Shown here in pieces: positions 19,462-27,650 of a stretch of DNA of 64,000 bases. The DNA comes from an uncultured Metabacillus sp. (GTDB taxonomy: Bacteria; Bacillota; Bacilli; Bacillales; Bacillaceae): assembly GCF_947503125.1 (NCBI RefSeq), contig NZ_CANNCR010000014.1, positions 1 to 64,000 of the forward strand, in the 5' to 3' direction. Below the pieces are notes generated by a model, which worked only from the letters and a program-made list of their open reading frames with translations, did not search any database and was not told where the DNA came from. A program made the translations under genes and the position numbers. The stretch's first letter is position 1. Each line of letters starts with the position of its first letter.

Positions 19462-20862
19462 ATGAAGAAAAATGCAAATATTATTCTATTTGGAATCGAC
19501 AGCCTAAGAAGAGACCGGATGAGTTCATATGGATATCACCGGCTAACAACACCCCATATTGATAAAGTCGCTGAAGAAGGGATTTTATTTGAAAACCATT
19601 TTAGTCCAAGTATTCCTACCACTCCAGGCTATGCTTCGATGTTAACTGGAATGGACTGCTTTGGCACTGATGTAGTCGCTCTTAGACATAAGGGACCTTT
19701 GGGAGGCCATGTAAAGACTCTGCCAGAATTGCTTGGAGAACACGGATATAATACAACCTGTGTTGGGTTTAGCGGCAATCCATCCTCTAGAGGGTTTCAA
19801 AAATACATTGATTTTGAATCATGGATGCCAGACGAAACTGGTCGTTGCCCAAAGGCGCAAAATTTAAATAATGTGGCCATCCCAGAATTAAAGAGACTTG
19901 CTGAGGATGAAAAACCATTTTTCTTATTTTTACGGCATATGGACCCCCATTCACCATATTTGCCTCCAAAACCGTTTGAACGAATGTTTTATGATGGGAA
20001 TGAATTTGACCCTGAAAATGAATCTCTAAATGAGATGAAGGAATTTAAGCCATTTGCTGATTTCTTAACTTCATGGATTCCTAAAGGTTGTACAGACGCA
20101 GACTATGTTGACGCACAATATGATGGTGCAATTGCCTATATGGATGCTTGTATCCAAAATATTTTTACAACTGTTGAGACACTAGGAATTAAAGAAGAAA
20201 CGTTAATTATTATTACATCTGATCATGGTGAAACTTTAAATGAGCATCAGTGCTGGTATGATCACCACGGTCTTTATGAACATAATTTAGTTGTACCGCT
20301 AATCATGAAATATCCTAAGAGATTGCCTGAAGGGAAAAGAATCACAAGCAACACTTTAATCAAAGATATCATGCCGACAATATTAGATGTAATAGGTATT
20401 GAAACTGATATTCGATTTGACGGCAGAAATCTTATGCCGCTTATAAAAAAAGAAAAGGAGATATTCGTTCAGGAATCTGAATTTTATATAACCGAATGTA
20501 CATGGATGCGCAAGCATGGCTGGCGTACACCTGAATGGAAATTGATCCGCGCGCTTGAACCAGACTTTCATTTTAAACCGGAAATTGAATTGTACAATCT
20601 AATAAAAGATCCAAAGGAAGAAACAAATGTTGCAGATCAAGAGCCTGAAATCGTCCATTTGCTGTTAGGAAGAATGGAAGCTTATATAGCAAAACGTGAA
20701 GCTGAAACTGGCAGAACAAATCCGATGTATACGAATTTGAATTGGCATGGCTTGGAGCACGGATCTTTTAAAACATCTCAGGAAGCATACGATTCTATGT
20801 ATATTGGTTCGATTGGTACAGCACAAAGGCTTCAAGAAAAGGAAAAAGAAGAAAGCGTATAG
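19462..20862 (+). CDS. Second sulfatase-fold hydrolase with predicted Thr nucleophile
   Basis: This 466-residue paralogue of the 11790 enzyme has metal ligand D13 in GIDSLRRDR, MDPHSPYLPPKPF near residue 165, and D254/H255 in SDHGETLNEHQCWYDHHGLYE. The nucleophile position, counted from MLTG63, is T53 in TTPGYASMLTG; as in its paralogue there is no Cys or Ser for formylglycine, and Tyr replaces the motif Arg. It has no signal peptide. It lies 6 bases after the TIM-barrel gene, in the same operon as oxidoreductase copy 1. A phosphodiester or phosphomonoester substrate is as likely as a sulfate ester. Confidence 0.85.
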   Translation: MKKNANIILFGIDSLRRDRMSSYGYHRLTTPHIDKVAEEGILFENHFSPSIPTTPGYASMLTGMDCFGTDVVALRHKGPLGGHVKTLPELLGEHGYNTTCVGFSGNPSSRGFQKYIDFESWMPDETGRCPKAQNLNNVAIPELKRLAEDEKPFFLFLRHMDPHSPYLPPKPFERMFYDGNEFDPENESLNEMKEFKPFADFLTSWIPKGCTDADYVDAQYDGAIAYMDACIQNIFTTVETLGIKEETLIIITSDHGETLNEHQCWYDHHGLYEHNLVVPLIMKYPKRLPEGKRITSNTLIKDIMPTILDVIGIETDIRFDGRNLMPLIKKEKEIFVQESEFYITECTWMRKHGWRTPEWKLIRALEPDFHFKPEIELYNLIKDPKEETNVADQEPEIVHLLLGRMEAYIAKREAETGRTNPMYTNLNWHGLEHGSFKTSQEAYDSMYIGSIGTAQRLQEKEKEESV

Positions 20863-21023
20863 AATAATTAATATGTGAAAATGGGGCTGTTTCAATTCTA
20901 GAGTTTGACTCTCCAAACAAAATATATCGAGCCTAAAACATTAGTGAGTTCTGTATTTTGGTATGTAGGAGGGGCAGATTCTTCCTGATGCAGTCCCTTT
21001 TCTTTCAGGAAAGGATGGTTGTT

Positions 21024-22043
21024 GTGATAAAAGCAGCGGTTGTTGGTGTGAATAATATTGGGAAAATTCATTGCCGCTATTATCATGAACATGCAGATGC
21101 TGAATTAGTTGCTGTGTGTGATTTGAATGAAGCATTAGTAAATGCTGTGGCAATGCAGTATAATATAACCGGTTATACGGATTTAAAAACAATGCTTCAA
21201 AATGAAGAAATCGATGTGATAAGCATCGCCACTGGCGGGAAGGAAAATGGTTCACATCATTATGTACCAGCTATGCTTGCTATGGAAGCTGGGAAAGATG
21301 TTTTAGTTGAAAAACCGCTTTCCAATAACATCGAAGAGGCAAGAGAAATTGTAGAGTATGCCAATAGAAAAAAGGTTCGCTTGGGATGCAACCTAAACCA
21401 CCGATTTGTACCATCAGCTGAATATGCAAAAAAATGGATTGATTCTGGAGAGCTTGGTTCCCTGTTGTTTATTAATATGAAATTGACCATTGGCAATCCA
21501 AATGAATCAAGCCCTTGGATTCATTTACGGGCTCTTCATCCGCATTCAATTGATGTGATCAGGTATTTTGCAGGTGATATTAAACGAGTTCAGGCGTTCA
21601 TGACAAAAGCACCTGGAAGAACAGTATGGTCAACGGCATCGATTAATCTAGAATTTGAATCAGGAGCGGTTGGTCATCTCACCGGGAGTTATGATATGGA
21701 CAATCTTCATCCAATTGAATATTGTGAAGTAGCAGGTAATAGAGGGAGATTAACAATTGATAATGTATTTGAAAACTTAACCCTTTACCCACACAAAAGC
21801 AACGAACTTAAAGTTGTTCGAAATTCAGTATTAAATGGAATGAATGGATTTAACGACACATTCAAAAATAGAATTGGCACGTTTATTCAAGAAGTTAACG
21901 ATTCAGTACCTCCAGAGAAAATTACGGGCTCTGGTATGGATGCATTAGCAGCCCAGGAAGTCATCGAAGCGGCCATTCGTTCACAAATGGAGAATGGAGC
22001 AGTAATTGAGGTACCTAATTATTTGAATAAGCAAAGACTCTAG
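21024..22043 (+). CDS. Gfo/Idh/MocA oxidoreductase, copy 2 of the island
   Basis: This 339-residue NAD(P)-dependent oxidoreductase is collinear with the 17612 gene, sharing NNIGKIH in the Rossmann loop, VEKPLSNNIEEARE near residue 99, NLNHRFVPSAEYAKKW, SPWIHLRALHPHSIDVIRYF and a GSGMDALAAQ end. The GTG start at 21024 is chosen because AGGAAAGG at 21007-21014 is then 9 bases away and the N-terminus matches the paralogue; longer in-frame starts at 20958 or 21015 have poor spacing. The pair may form two steps of one route or handle epimers. Confidence 0.88.
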   Translation: MIKAAVVGVNNIGKIHCRYYHEHADAELVAVCDLNEALVNAVAMQYNITGYTDLKTMLQNEEIDVISIATGGKENGSHHYVPAMLAMEAGKDVLVEKPLSNNIEEAREIVEYANRKKVRLGCNLNHRFVPSAEYAKKWIDSGELGSLLFINMKLTIGNPNESSPWIHLRALHPHSIDVIRYFAGDIKRVQAFMTKAPGRTVWSTASINLEFESGAVGHLTGSYDMDNLHPIEYCEVAGNRGRLTIDNVFENLTLYPHKSNELKVVRNSVLNGMNGFNDTFKNRIGTFIQEVNDSVPPEKITGSGMDALAAQEVIEAAIRSQMENGAVIEVPNYLNKQRL

Positions 22044-22077
22044 GTTCATAAAAAACTATTTTTTATTTGTTCGAATA

Positions 22078-22091
22078 TGTAAGCACTTACA
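22078..22091. promoter_or_regulatory. Palindrome TGTAAGCACTTACA, cre-like
   Basis: TGTAAG and CTTACA are perfect mirror arms around CA. The site matches the CcpA cre consensus except for the central CG, which is CA here. It lies 62 bases before the AraC gene start, so catabolite control or autoregulation is possible. Confidence 0.4.
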
Positions 22092-22152
22092 CGTTGCGAT
22101 TGCTACAACCTTAGAGGTAAATGTTCAATCTAGATCTAGGGGAGGAATCTAA

Positions 22153-23070
22153 ATGACTGCAACAACCTATCAATCAAGTGATTACATGAAAACAAAAGAA
22201 TTTCCGTTCTGGATCCAGCGCTTTTATCATGATTATGATAATATTCCGCCGGCCCATGCACATGAATTTGTTGAATTGGTTTATGTTGTACAAGGAGAAG
22301 CAAGGCACCTATTTGAAGGACAGTCCTATATGATCAAAACGAATGATGTGTTTATCATTAATCCTGGAGAGGTTCACACCTTTTCGATCGAAAAGGGCCA
22401 AAGTTTAGAAATTATTAATTGTTTATTTTTGCCAAGCCTTATTCAGGATTCATGGTTAAAAGAAATGGGTGTATCACAATCGATGGATTATTTTTACATT
22501 CATCCATTTTTAGATAAAAATGAGCGATTTCATCACTTATTAAATTTAACTGGAAGCAATTCTGCGAGGATTCTGTCGTTACTTGAAGGTATGATGCATG
22601 AATATTTAAGGGAAAATCCTTGTTATCCCACATTAATCCGTTTGCAGCTTGTGGAACTATTGATCCAATTATCCCGGATATATAACGAAAGAAAAGGGAT
22701 GGAAAACCATTCTCATAGGAGAAAAAGTGAAAATGATCTCCTCATTCAACGAATATGTGGGTATTTATCAAGAAACTATGATCAAAAAATAACGATTCAA
22801 TCCTTGTGTCATCTATTTAATCTTAGTCCCCGGCATTTAAACAGATTATTTAAACAAGAGACTGATCAAACCGTAGTCGAAATGCTTCATAAAATAAGAA
22901 TCGAAAAGGCAAAGCAGTTTTTGCTAGAAACAGATGATAAAGTAATTAATGTTGCGATTAAAGTTGGGTATGATGATCCCGCTTTCTTTAGCCGTTTATT
23001 TAGAAGGGTTGTAGGTTGCTCACCTGGAAAATATAAAGCGCAAGAACTAAGGGATTACTCGCCAATCTAG
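22153..23070 (+). CDS. AraC-family regulator with cupin sensor domain
   Basis: This 305-residue protein has an N-terminal cupin-like AraC ligand domain (PAHAHEFVELVYVVQGEARH near residue 36-55, INPGEVHTF near 75). The two C-terminal helix-turn-helices follow, with KITIQSLCHLFNLSPRHLNRLFKQ near 215 and VAIKVGYDDPAFFSRLFRRV near 275. GGGGAGG at 22138 marks the start. As the last gene of the island and its only intact regulator, it probably activates the importer and catabolic genes when the imported sugar is present. Confidence 0.92.
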   Translation: MTATTYQSSDYMKTKEFPFWIQRFYHDYDNIPPAHAHEFVELVYVVQGEARHLFEGQSYMIKTNDVFIINPGEVHTFSIEKGQSLEIINCLFLPSLIQDSWLKEMGVSQSMDYFYIHPFLDKNERFHHLLNLTGSNSARILSLLEGMMHEYLRENPCYPTLIRLQLVELLIQLSRIYNERKGMENHSHRRKSENDLLIQRICGYLSRNYDQKITIQSLCHLFNLSPRHLNRLFKQETDQTVVEMLHKIRIEKAKQFLLETDDKVINVAIKVGYDDPAFFSRLFRRVVGCSPGKYKAQELRDYSPI

Positions 23071-23169
23071 TTGATTTACATATGAATTCCCGCTTAGTTT
23101 AGTTAAGAATTGAGACTCTGTTTAAAATCGGTGATGAGCCGATTTTTTTCTAACTCTGATAGTTAGTGA

Positions 23170-23475
23170 TTAACCACGCCGAGTCTTATCTAATTTCCCC
23201 CTTTTTAACAAAGTAACCATTGTGAAAAAAAATAATGGTATAACTAGAAAAACAATAGAAGCAAAGGCATGCCCACAAATACGGCTTCCCCAAATTCAAT
23301 TTCATTCGAAAACATTGTTAGGGTAAGAAGTAATGATATAAAAGCAAGCGGGAAAATAACCATCCGTTTATCCTCTAATTTGAAGAACTTGTGAGCGAGT
23401 CTCTTTAAGAATAAAGAGCATAATCGTTACTTTCATATAGGAACCTACAACTAAGGCAATTCCAATAAAAGCTTA
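23170..23475 (-). pseudogene. Decayed spore germination permease (GerAB-like) C-terminus
   Basis: The minus strand contains, in two frames, GSYMKVTIMLFILK, then FFKLEDKRMVIFPLAFISLL, SNEIEFGE and finally PLFFFTMVTLLKRGKLDKTR before a stop at 23170-23172. This order and hydrophobic pattern resemble the last helices of GerAB-type endospore germination permeases. At least two frameshifts and the missing N-terminal two thirds make it non-functional. The right edge abuts the GMC oxidoreductase remnant, so a deletion joined two unrelated genes here. Confidence 0.6.
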
Positions 23476-23480
23476 GACAA

Positions 23481-23735
23481 ATGTTTACAGCGATGCAGGC
23501 TACAAGAGTAGAAAAAGAATTTGGCGAATTAATTGAGGCGATTCATGATGCCGGAACTTGCAGAATGGGCACAGATCCAGACACCTCGGTAACAAATCCG
23601 TACGGTCAGGTCCATGGCATAACAGGACTATTTGTTGCAGACAACAGCGGAATTCCAACAAGCGGTACAGCGAATCCCACACTGACAACCGTAGCGTTGG
23701 CCATCAGAACAGCAGATTATATGATGCGGAATTGA
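23481..23735 (+). pseudogene. C-terminal remnant of a GMC oxidoreductase
   Basis: The 84-codon frame encodes HDAGTCRMGTDPDTSVTNPYGQ, then GLFVADNSGIPTSGTANPTL and ALAIRTADYMM. These are the C-terminal signatures of FAD-dependent GMC enzymes of the gluconate 2-dehydrogenase large-subunit type, usually 550 residues or longer. The FAD-binding N-terminus is absent and no ribosome site precedes the frame. It is a deletion remnant abutting the GerAB-like remnant at about 23475. The rest of 23071-23881 shows no intact gene. Confidence 0.82.
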
Positions 23736-23881
23736 AGTGGTTTTTTCACAACCAGTGCGCAGCTGATATCAACATGCAGTTTAAAAGTGATTATTAATAA
23801 CATTCTCTTAGATTAGCAATAAAGGAATTTGTTAATTTAACTTAGAATATATATTTTAATTATGAAAAAAGGAGTGCTTAA

Positions 23882-25669
23882 ATGACAACGTACTATTCTA
23901 GAAATGAAGTACCTCTCCAGGAAAAATGGAATCTGAAAGATATATACTCGGACCAGCAGAAGTGGGAAAAGGATTATCAGCAAATAGAGGAAATGGCAAT
24001 AAAGCTTAAAGCATCCGACGGAAAAATAACTGACGGCAACACTTTATATCAATTTCTTAAGCAAAAGGAAGAGTTATCCTATACATTGAATAAACTATAT
24101 GCATTTGCCATGCTTTCAGTTGATGAAGATACTCGAGAAACGAAAGCACAATCATTGTTAGATCGGGCAAAACAACTGAATGTGAAAGTTAGTTCTTCAA
24201 CCTCCTTTTTTATGCCCTTTTTATTAAATCTTGATGAAGAAACGTTAAAGTCATACATAGCAGAAGATGATCGATTAACTTATTTCGAACAAGAACTTTT
24301 AGAATCATTTCGCTACAAAAAACATGTATTAAACAAGGAGCAAGAGGAGATCCTTTCCCAATTAAGTGAAGCACTGTCTGCCCCTGGCCATACATTTGGG
24401 ATGATGAATAATGCTGACATTAAGTTTGGCGAGGTTACGAATGATCATGGAAAACAAGTGGAACTTACAAGAGGCATGTATGCAAAATTAATTGAAGATG
24501 AGGATAGAAACAAGCGAAAAGAAGCTTATAAAGCTTACTATAAGCCATATGTGCAGCTTAGAAATTCGATTGCCTCAACTCTTTCCGCAGCAATAAAAAA
24601 CAATGTAACATTAGCTAAAATTAGACAATATCCATCAGCATTGGAAAAAGCCTTATTTGGTGACAATGTACCAAAAGAGGTGTATGAAAATCTTATTGCG
24701 ACAACGAAAAACAATATTGCACCACTGCATCAGTATTCAAGAATTCGCAAGGAAAAGCTGCAAGTAGAGGAGCTGCGTCAATATGATTTAAGTGTTCCGC
24801 TTGTAAAAGGGATAAAGCAAGTCATTTCATATGAAGAAGCTTATGAAATCATGTGCAAGGCCCTCGCGCCTCTAGGACAGGAATATATTGCGACCTTAAA
24901 GGAATTTAAGAAATCCAGGTATATTGATGTAAGGGAAACCCCAGGGAAACGTTCTGGCGCATACAATCTTGGTATTTATGGTATTCATCCTTATATTTTG
25001 TTAAATCACCGAGATGATTTAGACAGCTTATTTACATTAGTTCATGAATGCGGCCACGGTGTTCACAGCAAGCTGAGCTCCCAACATCAGCCGCAAATTA
25101 CAGCACGCTATAGCATCTTTGTTGCCGAGGTCGCTTCCACTGTCAATGAAGTATTATTAATAAACTATTTGCTGGAAAATGAAACAAATCCTGAAATTCG
25201 TAATCATCTACTTAACCACTTCATTGATCAATTTAAAGGTACATTCTTTACACAAGTGATGTTTTCTGAATTTGAAAAGAAAACACATGAGATGGCGGAA
25301 ACAGGTATGCCATTAAATGTGGAGGTATTTAATCAAACATATGAAACGTTATTCAGGGAATACAACGGAGAAGATATTGTTTTTGATGATGAGGTCAAAT
25401 ATGGCTGGTCAAGGATTCCACACTTTTATCGACCATTTTATGTGTATAAATACGCAACAGGATTTGCTTCAGCGATCCATTTAGGAACGAAGATTCTTGA
25501 AGGAGATCAAACTACACTCAGTTCCTATTTGGAATTTTTAAAAAGCGGCAGCTCGGATTATCCGCTTGAACTGTTGAAAAAGACGGGTGTCGATTTAACA
25601 ACACCATATCCGATCGAAAATACACTTTGCCGCTTTGAAGAATTGGTAAATGAATTTTCATTATTGTAA
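23882..25669 (+). CDS. pepF: Oligoendopeptidase F (M3B metallopeptidase)
   Basis: This 595-residue cytosolic zinc peptidase has the HExxH motif at H388-E389-CG-H392 in LVHECGHGVHS, and the third zinc ligand Glu lies about 25 residues later in FVAEVASTVNE. The long helical N-terminal half, beginning PLQEKWNLKDIY, is typical of PepF. It cleaves peptides of roughly 7-17 residues. AAAAGGAG precedes ATG 23882 and an imperfect hairpin follows, so it is monocistronic. Confidence 0.95.
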   Translation: MTTYYSRNEVPLQEKWNLKDIYSDQQKWEKDYQQIEEMAIKLKASDGKITDGNTLYQFLKQKEELSYTLNKLYAFAMLSVDEDTRETKAQSLLDRAKQLNVKVSSSTSFFMPFLLNLDEETLKSYIAEDDRLTYFEQELLESFRYKKHVLNKEQEEILSQLSEALSAPGHTFGMMNNADIKFGEVTNDHGKQVELTRGMYAKLIEDEDRNKRKEAYKAYYKPYVQLRNSIASTLSAAIKNNVTLAKIRQYPSALEKALFGDNVPKEVYENLIATTKNNIAPLHQYSRIRKEKLQVEELRQYDLSVPLVKGIKQVISYEEAYEIMCKALAPLGQEYIATLKEFKKSRYIDVRETPGKRSGAYNLGIYGIHPYILLNHRDDLDSLFTLVHECGHGVHSKLSSQHQPQITARYSIFVAEVASTVNEVLLINYLLENETNPEIRNHLLNHFIDQFKGTFFTQVMFSEFEKKTHEMAETGMPLNVEVFNQTYETLFREYNGEDIVFDDEVKYGWSRIPHFYRPFYVYKYATGFASAIHLGTKILEGDQTTLSSYLEFLKSGSSDYPLELLKKTGVDLTTPYPIENTLCRFEELVNEFSLL

Positions 25670-25673
25670 GTCA

Positions 25674-25717
25674 AAAAGAAATCTTTATCCTTACGGGTGA
25701 AGATTCTTTTTTTCTTT
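25674..25717 (+). terminator. Probable terminator after pepF
   Basis: AAAGAAATCTTTA pairs imperfectly with TGAAGATTCTTTTT around TCCTTACGGG, and a T-rich tract follows. Confidence 0.65.
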
Positions 25718-25852
25718 AAAATCTTCAACATATCGTTCATAATAATTGATTTACAAGGAAATGATGATAAAAAAGGAACCAAATTCTTAATTTCTTGGAA
25801 ACTCGCTTTATCCTTTTTAAATAAAGATGATCATAAAATGGAGGAACCGGTA

Positions 25853-26368
25853 ATGATTTATATTTATCATGATTTTGGTGGTACTCATATGACAGCACTT
25901 GCTACTGCATACCATTTAAACATTTTAAAACCATCAACAAGAACACTAACAAAAGAAGAAATTTTAGCGGTTCCATTCTTTAATAAATTAACCAAACAAG
26001 ATTCCGGTAAAATTATTTTTCATGGAATAGATGATGAAGGCCATTCAGTCTATACGATTGGAAGAAGATCTTCAAAATTGGTTGTACCAGCATTAAAAGA
26101 TTTATGTCAAATCCTGCAAAATAAATATCCTTTTGATGAGAAAATTATTTTTTCAAACACATCTCCTACCGTTCCTATTGCAATGACAATGGGAGGGTTT
26201 TTTTCAAGGGGGTTAAAAATCGATTTTATCGGTGTCCCGTTACTTGTAAAGGGTGCTCAACAATGTTGTGATAATATTTACCAGTTGGTTAAAGCAACAA
26301 AAAAAATAGCCAAAGAGACAACTGATCAGCAATTTATTACCCTTGAGAATCAAGCCTATAAAGCATAA
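25853..26368 (+). CDS. DUF3189 family protein
   Basis: The 171-residue protein begins MIYIYHDFGGTHMTALATAYH and contains VPFFNKLTKQDSGKI near residue 42, GRRSSKLVVPALKDL near 72 and GGFFSRGLKIDFIGVPLLVKGAQ near 118. I recognise this as the DUF3189 pattern found in Bacillus and Clostridium; the function is unknown. The start at 25853 follows GGAGG by 8 bases, and the longer upstream frame lacks a site and overlaps the pepF terminator. It converges on the D-amino acid transaminase gene. Confidence 0.8.
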   Translation: MIYIYHDFGGTHMTALATAYHLNILKPSTRTLTKEEILAVPFFNKLTKQDSGKIIFHGIDDEGHSVYTIGRRSSKLVVPALKDLCQILQNKYPFDEKIIFSNTSPTVPIAMTMGGFFSRGLKIDFIGVPLLVKGAQQCCDNIYQLVKATKKIAKETTDQQFITLENQAYKA

Positions 26369-26381
26369 AAGTTGATTAAAG

Positions 26382-26411
26382 AAAAAATCCGGTCCTTTAT
26401 GATGAACCGGA
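26382..26411 (-). terminator. Terminator of the D-amino acid transaminase gene
   Basis: Read on the minus strand, TCCGGT and ACCGGA arms enclose a 12-base loop and end in a run of six T. It lies about 10 bases after the minus-strand stop. Confidence 0.85.
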
Positions 26412-26420
26412 AGAGAGATG

Positions 26421-27287
26421 TTATTGTGCTTTTGTAGGTACAGAACAACATTCAGCAACCTTTTCTTTGAAGTATCTTTGCAGCTGTTTTGTTATTGTTC
26501 CAGGAGTGCCGTTACCAATCTTACTCTTATCGATTTCGATGATTGGCATAATTTCTGTTGTTGTTCCAGTTAAAAAAACTTCATCTGCTTGAAGCAATTC
26601 TTCAATAGTAAACGTTTCTTCTTTTATTTCAATATTATTTTGTCTGCATATTTCAAGCATGACTTTACGCGTAATCCCATTTAAAATTAAATTCGTTGCA
26701 GGATGCGTTTTTATGATTCCATCTACTACAATGGAAACATTTGATGAGCTTCCCTCTGTCACAACTCCGTTCCGATGTTGAATCGCTTCAAAGCAGCCTG
26801 CTTCAGAGGCCTTTTGCTTTGCTAGTAAATTAGGAAGTAAATTTAAGCTTTTAATATCACAACGAAGCCAGCGAATATCTTCTACTGAAATAGCTGATAC
26901 ACCTTTCTCCATTGCTGCAGTCGGGCGCTGCATTTCTCGTGTATAAGCAATAAATACTGGAACTGTATCAGCACTTGGGAATAGATGATTTCGTTGTGAA
27001 ACACCCCGCGTAACCTGAAGATAAATAATTCCAGAACTAAGCTGATTAACTCGGATAAGCTCATTGAGCTGTGTTTTTATCTCAATTATGGAGTAAGGGA
27101 GTTTCATTCCAATACTTTCAGCACTTTCCATCAGTCTTTGCAAATGTTCATCTCCCGTAAATAAATGGCCGTTATACACCCTGATGACCTCGTAAACACC
27201 ATCTCCAAATTGGTAGCCGCGATCTTCAATATCAACCTTTATTTTTGCTCGTTCGCTTAATTTCCCGTTATAAATTATTTTTTCCAC
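26421..27287 (-). CDS. dat: D-amino acid transaminase (class IV PLP enzyme)
   Basis: This 288-residue fold-type IV aminotransferase shows IEDRGYQFGDGVYEVIRVYNG at residues 20-40, the PLP lysine K146 in RCDIKSLNLLPN, SSNVSIV near 185 and a GTTTEIMPI end near 245. The family interconverts D-alanine and D-glutamate for peptidoglycan, and length and motifs fit D-AAT better than IlvE. GTG at 27287 is preferred to ATG 27305 because AGGGAG is then 8 bases away and the protein starts MEKIIYNG. The protein ends AECCSVPTKAQ. Confidence 0.88.
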   Translation of the reverse strand: MEKIIYNGKLSERAKIKVDIEDRGYQFGDGVYEVIRVYNGHLFTGDEHLQRLMESAESIGMKLPYSIIEIKTQLNELIRVNQLSSGIIYLQVTRGVSQRNHLFPSADTVPVFIAYTREMQRPTAAMEKGVSAISVEDIRWLRCDIKSLNLLPNLLAKQKASEAGCFEAIQHRNGVVTEGSSSNVSIVVDGIIKTHPATNLILNGITRKVMLEICRQNNIEIKEETFTIEELLQADEVFLTGTTTEIMPIIEIDKSKIGNGTPGTITKQLQRYFKEKVAECCSVPTKAQ

Positions 27288-27566
27288 GTTTCTAACTCCC
27301 TTCATCTAAGTAGTAAGCTATTTTAATGTAGCACGGATTTCATTCAGATGGAATGTGAAACAACAAAATTTCCCTGTTTTTGTTATCTTTGTATAAAGAA
27401 AATGTAAAAAAATATAGGAAGGAAAGTCTGGAAATTGTTGAGGAATTTGTCACAATTTATATAATCGTGCCTTGAAAAAATTTACTATTTATAGAAAAAT
27501 AGATTTTCTACTATAAAAGTCTTGTTACATTTCGCTTATTTTTATTGAAAGCAACAAGCATGACTC

Positions 27567-27608
27567 TTAACAATTCTTTATAAATCCTTAATAAATCCGC
27601 TCTATAAT
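27567..27608 (+). promoter_or_regulatory. Pho-box-like repeats and promoter of phoD
   Basis: TTAACA at 27567, TTATAA at 27578 and TTAATA at 27588 repeat with 10-11 base spacing, the arrangement of PhoP-binding half-sites (consensus TTAACA). TATAAT at 27603-27608 is a good -10 box, with no -35 at the expected place, as in PhoP-activated promoters. The phoD start lies 43 bases downstream. Confidence 0.65.
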
Positions 27609-27650
27609 GTATCTCGAATCAAAGTTTTATTGAGAGAGGGGAAAATAAGG

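Noticed and set aside
11790-20862. Standard formylglycine sulfatases
   Set aside because: The C/S-x-P-x-R signature is absent in both proteins; Thr occupies the nucleophile position, so a simple sulfatase call would be misleading.
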